64,000 nt of DNA from Nitzschia sp. DOCU1. Lineage: Eukaryota > Bacillariophyta > Bacillariophyceae > Bacillariales > Bacillariaceae. The number at the start of each line of letters is the position of its first letter. Positions within the stretch are counted from its first letter, which is position 1. The notes under the pieces were generated by a model. The model did no database searches. It was given only the letters and a program-made list of their open reading frames with translations, and had not been told where the DNA came from. The stretch is taken from contig OX595989.1 in the NCBI GenBank assembly GCA_951394045.1, positions 434,001 through 498,000 of the forward strand, given 5' to 3'. Of the stretch, positions 58,777 through 64,000 are shown piece after piece. Both the position numbers and the translations under genes were made by a program.

Positions 58777-61700
58777 ATGGTGAGTCTTTGTTACGTGTTG
58801 TCGGAATGTAGTAGAAGTAGTAGCAAAAGTAGAGAGAGAGCTTCAGTGCACCGATCGAGTGAATCAGGTGTCGTTGTCGTTGCTGACCGCTTTGTTTGTC
58901 TTGTCTTGCCTTTCTGTCATTCATTGTGATGAAATTAGCCTCTTCGTTTGGATATAAAGAAAAAACTCAGTGCATCTAGTGAGCGCGTGAAAAGCGTTGA
59001 CTTGCACTCGACCGAGCCATGGGTCCTCGCCGCTCTGTATTCGGGCAATGTCATGATTTGGGACTACGAAACCGGCGGCATGGTCAAGTCCTTTGAAGTC
59101 AGTGAATTGCCCGTCCGATGCGCCAAGTTCATTGTTCGCAAACAGTGGTTCCTAGCCGCCAGTGACGACATGCGAGTCCGCGTCTTTAACTACAACACTA
59201 TGGAAAAAGTGAAGGAGTTTGAAGCTCATGCCGATTACATTCGATCGCTCGAAGTCCACCCCTCGCTGCCCTACGTCTTGTCGAGCTCGGACGATATGAC
59301 CATCAAATTATGGGACTGGGATCGAGGCTTTGACTGCACTCAAATCTTTGAGGGACACGCCCACTACGTCATGCAAGTCAAATTCAACCCCAAGGACACC
59401 AACACCTTTGCGTCGGCGTCCTTGGATCGATCCATCAAAGTGTGGGGTTTGGGCTCCCACACTCCTCATTACACTCTAGAAGGACATGAACGCGGTGTCA
59501 ACTGTGTGGACTACTATCCATCGGGAGATAAGCCTTATATTCTCTCTGGAGCGGATGATCAAACGGTCAAGATTTGGGATTATCAAGTACGTACACAAGT
59601 TATGTCGATGGTGGCTCTCGGACACTACATCTCACCTTGTTCTTTTTCTTTGACAGACAAAATCGATTGTGCACAGCTTGGATGGACATACCAACAATGT
59701 GTGTGCTGTCATGTTCCACCCCAAGCTTCCCATTATTGCTTCGGCGAGTGAAGATGGAACGGTCCGCATTTGGCAATCGACCACGTACCGTGCCGAAACG
59801 ACCCTGAACTACGGCATGGAACGTGCTTGGGCGCTGGCGGCCTCACCTGGATCCAACAAACTTGCTATTGGATTCGATGAAGGGTGTGTCTGTATCGAAT
59901 TAGGATCCGACGATCCCGTTGCCTCGATGGATACCACTGGTAAAGTCGTTTGGGCCTTGAATAATGATGTCAAGACGGCCACTGTCAAGGGACTAGTCGG
60001 GGCGGGCGAAGATGCCCTGCCGGACGGAGAACGTCTTCCTGTCGTTCCTCGAGACTTGGGAGCTTGTGAAGTTTATCCGCAAATGCTCAAGCACAATTGC
60101 AATGGCCGATTCGTGGCCGTCTGCGGTGATGGGGAGTTTATCATTTATACCGCCCAAGCCTTGCGTAACAAAGCCTTTGGTCAAGCATTGGATTTTGTCT
60201 GGTCCGGAAGTGGAACAGGAGACTACGCTATTCGAGAATCTTCCAATTCCATCAAAATCTTCAAGAATTTCGTTGAATCACAATCCTTTGTCCCCGCCAC
60301 GGCCAGTGCCGATGGTCTCTTTGGGGGACACTTGGTTGGAGTCAAGGGTGCAGAAGGCGCCGTCTTGTTTTATGACTGGGACTCGGGTGAATTTGTTCAA
60401 AAGATTGAAGCTATGCCCAAGGATGTTTATTGGAGTGACAGTGGTAACATGGTTTTGATTGCCACGGAAGAGTCGGCCTATGTCCTGGCCTATCACGCCG
60501 AAAAGGTCACTCAAGCGATTGCTATGGGGCAGGTCAGCCCAGAGGATGGTGTAGAAGGATCCTTTGATTTGCTCTATGAAATTGGAGACACCATTACCTC
60601 TGGAAAGTGGGTCGGAGACTGCTTCATCTACGTTAACAGCGGTGGTCGCCTCAACTACAGTGTTGGTGGACAAATCGAAACACTTGTTCACTTGGAGACG
60701 TCGGCTGGTGGTCAGGCGCAGCACTCCGTGTTGGGATATCTTGCCAAGGAGGATCGTGTCTACTTGGTGGATAAGGCCCTGAACATTGTTTCCTACAAGA
60801 TTATGCTTGCTGTCCTTCAGTATCAAACGGCCGTCATGCGCGGAGACTTTGATGCGGCCAATGAACTATTGCCCAACATTCCAGAATCCGAGTATACCAA
60901 GGTTGCCCGATTTTTGGAATCGCAAGGATTCAAGGAAGAAGCATTTGCCGTCACTACTGATCCCGACCACAAGTTTGACTTGGCCCTAGAGCTGGGACAG
61001 ATCGAAGTGGGACACCAACTTCTTTTGGAAACTCCCGAGGAAGACAAGGATTCTACCGAAACAGAATCCAAGTGGAAGCGACTCTCCGATGCTGCTCTCA
61101 AGGAGACCAACTTGGAACTCTGCGAAGCCGCTGCCTTGGCCAGCCATGATTATTCGGATTTGCTAATGCTCTACTCTGCCGTTGGCAACTTGGCCGGTAT
61201 GGAACGTCTGGCAGAAGCGGCAATTAAGCATGGACGGACAAATGTTGGATTTGTGGCTTACCTGCTGACGGGCAATGTCGAAAAATGCGCCGAGATTTTG
61301 ATCAACACCAAACGCCTACCAGAGGCCGCGCTATTTGCCCGAACGTATCTTCCTTCCAAGATTGATGAGATTGTGGCATTGTGGAAGGAGGATCTCGCCA
61401 AGGTTAGCGAAACGGCGGCCTCGGCTTTAGCTTCGCCCTCTAGTAATCCAGAACTCTTCCCTGATATGGAAATTGGGCTGCAGGTCGAGCAAATGTTCCT
61501 GGCACAACGCGCGTCGGTCAAGGGAGTGGGTATGTCAGCCAGTGATTACCCAACTGCCAAGGACGACCTGGATCTCAACCTCATCCAATTGATCAAGTCA
61601 CGTCAAGGCGGCGGCGGCGCCGCCGCTGCCGCGATGGAAGTTAGCAGTGGCGGGGGAGGCGGAGAGACCAAGGAAGCGGATCCTGCCGATGACGATGATG

Positions 61701-61894
61701 CTTTTGCAGCAGCGGCGGTTGCCGAGGCAGATGCAGCAGCCGCCGCGGCAGCAGCCCAAGCTGCAGCAGAAGAAGAGGCACGGCGAATGGAAGAAGAACA
61801 AGCGGCGTTCGAAGCGGCGGCTGCGGCAGAAGCTGCTGCAGCCGCAGCAGCTCCTACGGAAGACTCCATGAAGGACTTTGGCGATGACTGGTAG
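58777..61894 (+). CDS. COPB2: Coatomer subunit beta' (COPI coat)
   Basis: Three exons: 58777-58779 (only ATG), 58939-59586 and 59657-61894; introns 159 bp (GTGAGT/ATTAG) and 70 bp (GTACGT/GACAG). 962 residues. The spliced start [11 protein letters not shown] matches the universal beta' N-terminus. WD40 repeats fill the first 300 residues ([58 protein letters not shown]), followed by the second propeller and the alpha-solenoid ([17 protein letters not shown]). The C-terminal tail is an unusually long Ala/Glu run ending DFGDDW. The protein coats retrograde Golgi vesicles and binds KKxx cargo. Confidence 0.95.
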
Positions 61895-62138
61895 ACGAGG
61901 CGCATCGTAAGGAAATTCTCTATCGGGTGCCGCAGTATCATCAGGATTGATTATTAACATATTTCTAGAACTCCAATCAATTAATTGTACTGTAATCGTA
62001 GTGATATAATGCAATCCTTTCAGTCAAGACCGTACTATTCATGTGCTCGAATGGGAACCAAACTGCCGGGTAGTGTCCCGTCGTCCATCAAACTCTAGAG
62101 ACAATAATGTACGTACGTTCAACCACATTCTATAACCA

Positions 62139-63722
62139 TTAAATTTCGTGTCCTTCCACCACTGGCGGAGGGGGCGGAGGAGGGACAGATGGAGGTTCTG
62201 GTCGATCGTCGCCATTGGACGGTTGCCCATTCTCAGTAGCCGGTGTCGCTTCTGCATGCTCATCCGTATCTTCATCGCCACCTACGTACGGCAGTAGCTG
62301 GTGCCAGGCTTCATTGATGCGATTGGTATACGAAATTTGAATCTTGGCATACTGACGAAAAGCTTCCTTGAGTTGATGTTCCAAACGCGTTTGGGATCTG
62401 GATGCTTCCTTCAAGAATCGTACGGTACACTCGGCTAACTTGGCCTTTTCGGCTTCGGCCATGCGTTGTAAGTCAGATCGTTCCAAGGAGAGTTTCCCAG
62501 TCACTTCCGGTGGTTTCAAACTATACGTGGCCTTGGCAATTTGCTCTTCTTTGGATGAAATTTGTTGCATTCTCGTCGTGTACGCAACTTGCCAATGTTT
62601 TCGTTGCCGCAAGGCAATTTTAAACGCCTTCACATCTAGGCCCAGCCGTAGCATGACATCTTCAAATTCAATTTGTTCTTGTCGATATTTGTGTTCCATG
62701 AGTTGACCATAATCATTGGTAAATTCCAACAACGCTGCCATCATATCACAGACATCATCGGACACTTTGGCATAATTTTGGTATCCCTGTTTCCATTCGG
62801 CAATCGGTTCTTTCATTTCCGCCACATGACTTGCCATTTGACTAGTAACCAGAGTCATGGCTTCCGCGGATCGTACCAAAGTCCTGACTTGGGCTTCTAC
62901 CATGCTAATATATTCTTGAATGTTTTCAATTTGTTGTTCATCGGGCGTTTGCACCAATTCCTTCTTACCCGCTCTGACTCTCAAGAGCGTCCCTGCCTTG
63001 GCAAACATGTTGGAAACCGTCTGAACGGTGGATGGACCTTCTTCATCGGGCAATACTATCGAAGTAGGATTGGCAGTTTCTACCTTTTTGCGTCCCGTCT
63101 CAAATTCCTTCCCAAACTTGTCTACCATGAACGGCGTCATGCTAGGCGCGCGTTGAAATTCTTCATGTGCCACAATTTCATTCATGAAAAACTGCAAGTG
63201 TCGCCGACGTCGTTCCACAAATTTAGGATCAAACTTGGTGCCTTTGAGCATGGCCATTTTGTGTGGAATCATGGGTACAATGCCTCCGGGAAATTCCGTT
63301 AGCAATCGATTGTATAGCCATTGAAAGTCACTGTACCGCCGTCTCACACTGGTTTTGTGTGTCGATACCAAGTACGTCGTAAACTGATCCCGGCGACCTT
63401 CATTTTCCGTCTGCGGATCGGATACTGTCACCTTGATTTCCACCATACTGCCGTTGTCAGTTAGGACGAAAGATCCAATGCCAGGACTAGTAGCTAGAGA
63501 ACGGAGAACGCACTTGATGCTGCAGTAGAGCGAGGGTGAGTGAGTCTGAGGGTCAAAGTCTTTGCAGTTAGTGGCCTCTAGAGGTACACCACTGCATCTA
63601 TCGCTCGTAGTGCGTTGGGAGATTTCGATCGGAAGGAAATTGCGTCGCACTGTGGTCATTCTCAAAATCCCGCCAAGATTCGGTTTGGTCTCCATCGCTA
63701 CACATAGATAGTTATAGTACAT
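62139..63722 (-). CDS. Sorting nexin (PX + BAR-like, SNX1/2/Vps5 type)
   Basis: The frame is open from 63722 (527 residues). The PX domain covers about residues 93-208: MVEIKVTVSDPQTEN, the phosphoinositide-binding RRYSDFQWLYNRL, PMIPHKM and RRRRHLQFFMNEI. Residues about 240-490 are long helices of the BAR/Vps5 type (VEAQVRTLVRSAEAMTLVTS). A Pro-rich acidic tail ends the protein. PX-BAR nexins bind PI3P on endosomes and shape retromer tubules. The true start is unclear: residues 1-92 do not look conserved, and the ATG at 63446 or an upstream exon spliced at a TAG or CAG near 63490-63520 are alternatives. Confidence 0.82.
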   Translation of the reverse strand: MYYNYLCVAMETKPNLGGILRMTTVRRNFLPIEISQRTTSDRCSGVPLEATNCKDFDPQTHSPSLYCSIKCVLRSLATSPGIGSFVLTDNGSMVEIKVTVSDPQTENEGRRDQFTTYLVSTHKTSVRRRYSDFQWLYNRLLTEFPGGIVPMIPHKMAMLKGTKFDPKFVERRRRHLQFFMNEIVAHEEFQRAPSMTPFMVDKFGKEFETGRKKVETANPTSIVLPDEEGPSTVQTVSNMFAKAGTLLRVRAGKKELVQTPDEQQIENIQEYISMVEAQVRTLVRSAEAMTLVTSQMASHVAEMKEPIAEWKQGYQNYAKVSDDVCDMMAALLEFTNDYGQLMEHKYRQEQIEFEDVMLRLGLDVKAFKIALRQRKHWQVAYTTRMQQISSKEEQIAKATYSLKPPEVTGKLSLERSDLQRMAEAEKAKLAECTVRFLKEASRSQTRLEHQLKEAFRQYAKIQISYTNRINEAWHQLLPYVGGDEDTDEHAEATPATENGQPSNGDDRPEPPSVPPPPPPPVVEGHEI

Positions 63723-64000
63723 ATCTACCTACCATACCATCTCCTACCATGACTCACATCCTTACATGCAGACAGACGCACCTAAAACAAACCGGCCGTA
63801 TAAAATCTACAAAACTGTAGATGAACATACCGATGAACATACCCATTCGACTTTTTTAGCTTACATAGTGAGAAGATCCCGGGTTTTCAAATGAGGGTGC
63901 GTAGAAGAGGTATCCCACTTTTTCGTTCCTTTATCTTGTCGCATACTGTGCATTATCATCTAAATCTATACATTGTTCGAATCATTATCATCAAAATCTA
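63723..64000. other. Right edge, promoter side of the sorting nexin gene
   Basis: 278 AT-rich bases with no ORF or motif I can support. Confidence 0.3.

Overview
The window reads as nuclear DNA of a diatom, probably a pennate one. Genes carry short GT-AG introns (61-159 bp). Several proteins start with a signal peptide cut just before Phe or Trp, the diatom plastid pre-sequence signature. Diatom-expanded families are present (DUF6824, helicase-associated domains, CRAL-TRIO-like). A Derlin carries an extra leader, as in the periplastidal translocation system of complex plastids. The species is not determined.

Layout. 1-7.5 kb: a partial leucine-rich-repeat gene, a helicase-associated-domain gene and a plastid SnoaL-like gene, with decayed sequence between. 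8.0-17.3 kb: a nested stack of mobile DNA. A small gene is split by a 9.1-kb terminal-inverted-repeat element of unrecognised superfamily. That element's own gene is split by an intact 5.73-kb Ty3/gypsy retrotransposon with LTRs identical by eye, and a 542-bp TRIM-like element sits in another part of it. 17.5-29.9 kb: a run of ordinary genes (tandem-PDZ membrane protein, DUF4442 hotdog protein, secreted Cys-rich protein, RAD51-like ATPase, TruA-type pseudouridine synthase, plastid-predicted membrane protein). 31-34.4 kb: a tandem gene duplication whose second copy has one nonsense codon, and a Derlin with an N-terminal leader. 34.4-40.2 kb is mostly gene-free with short tandem repeats and one AMMECR1 gene. 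40.2-45.1 kb: a Mutator-like element with 42-bp inverted ends whose protein keeps its zinc-finger and SWIM regions but lacks the DDE catalytic core, next to a 102-bp minisatellite inside an Asn/Ala/Ser-rich ORF. 46.1-54.1 kb: three paralogous CRAL-TRIO-like/DUF6824 fusion genes, one frameshifted, around a DsbA/FrnE-type gene. 54.7-63.7 kb: housekeeping secretory and endosomal genes (GnT-I, a plastid methyltransferase, coatomer beta', a sorting nexin).

The two most notable items are (1) the DsbA/FrnE-type gene at 49.3-50.1 kb, where an in-frame TGA replaces exactly the first Cys of the catalytic C-P-x-C motif, making it a strong selenoprotein candidate, and (2) the 9.1-kb inverted-repeat element, which has no recognisable transposase, E2F-type binding sites in its inverted repeats and a clean reconstructible empty site.

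All calls are by reading alone; no alignment, folding or database search was run.
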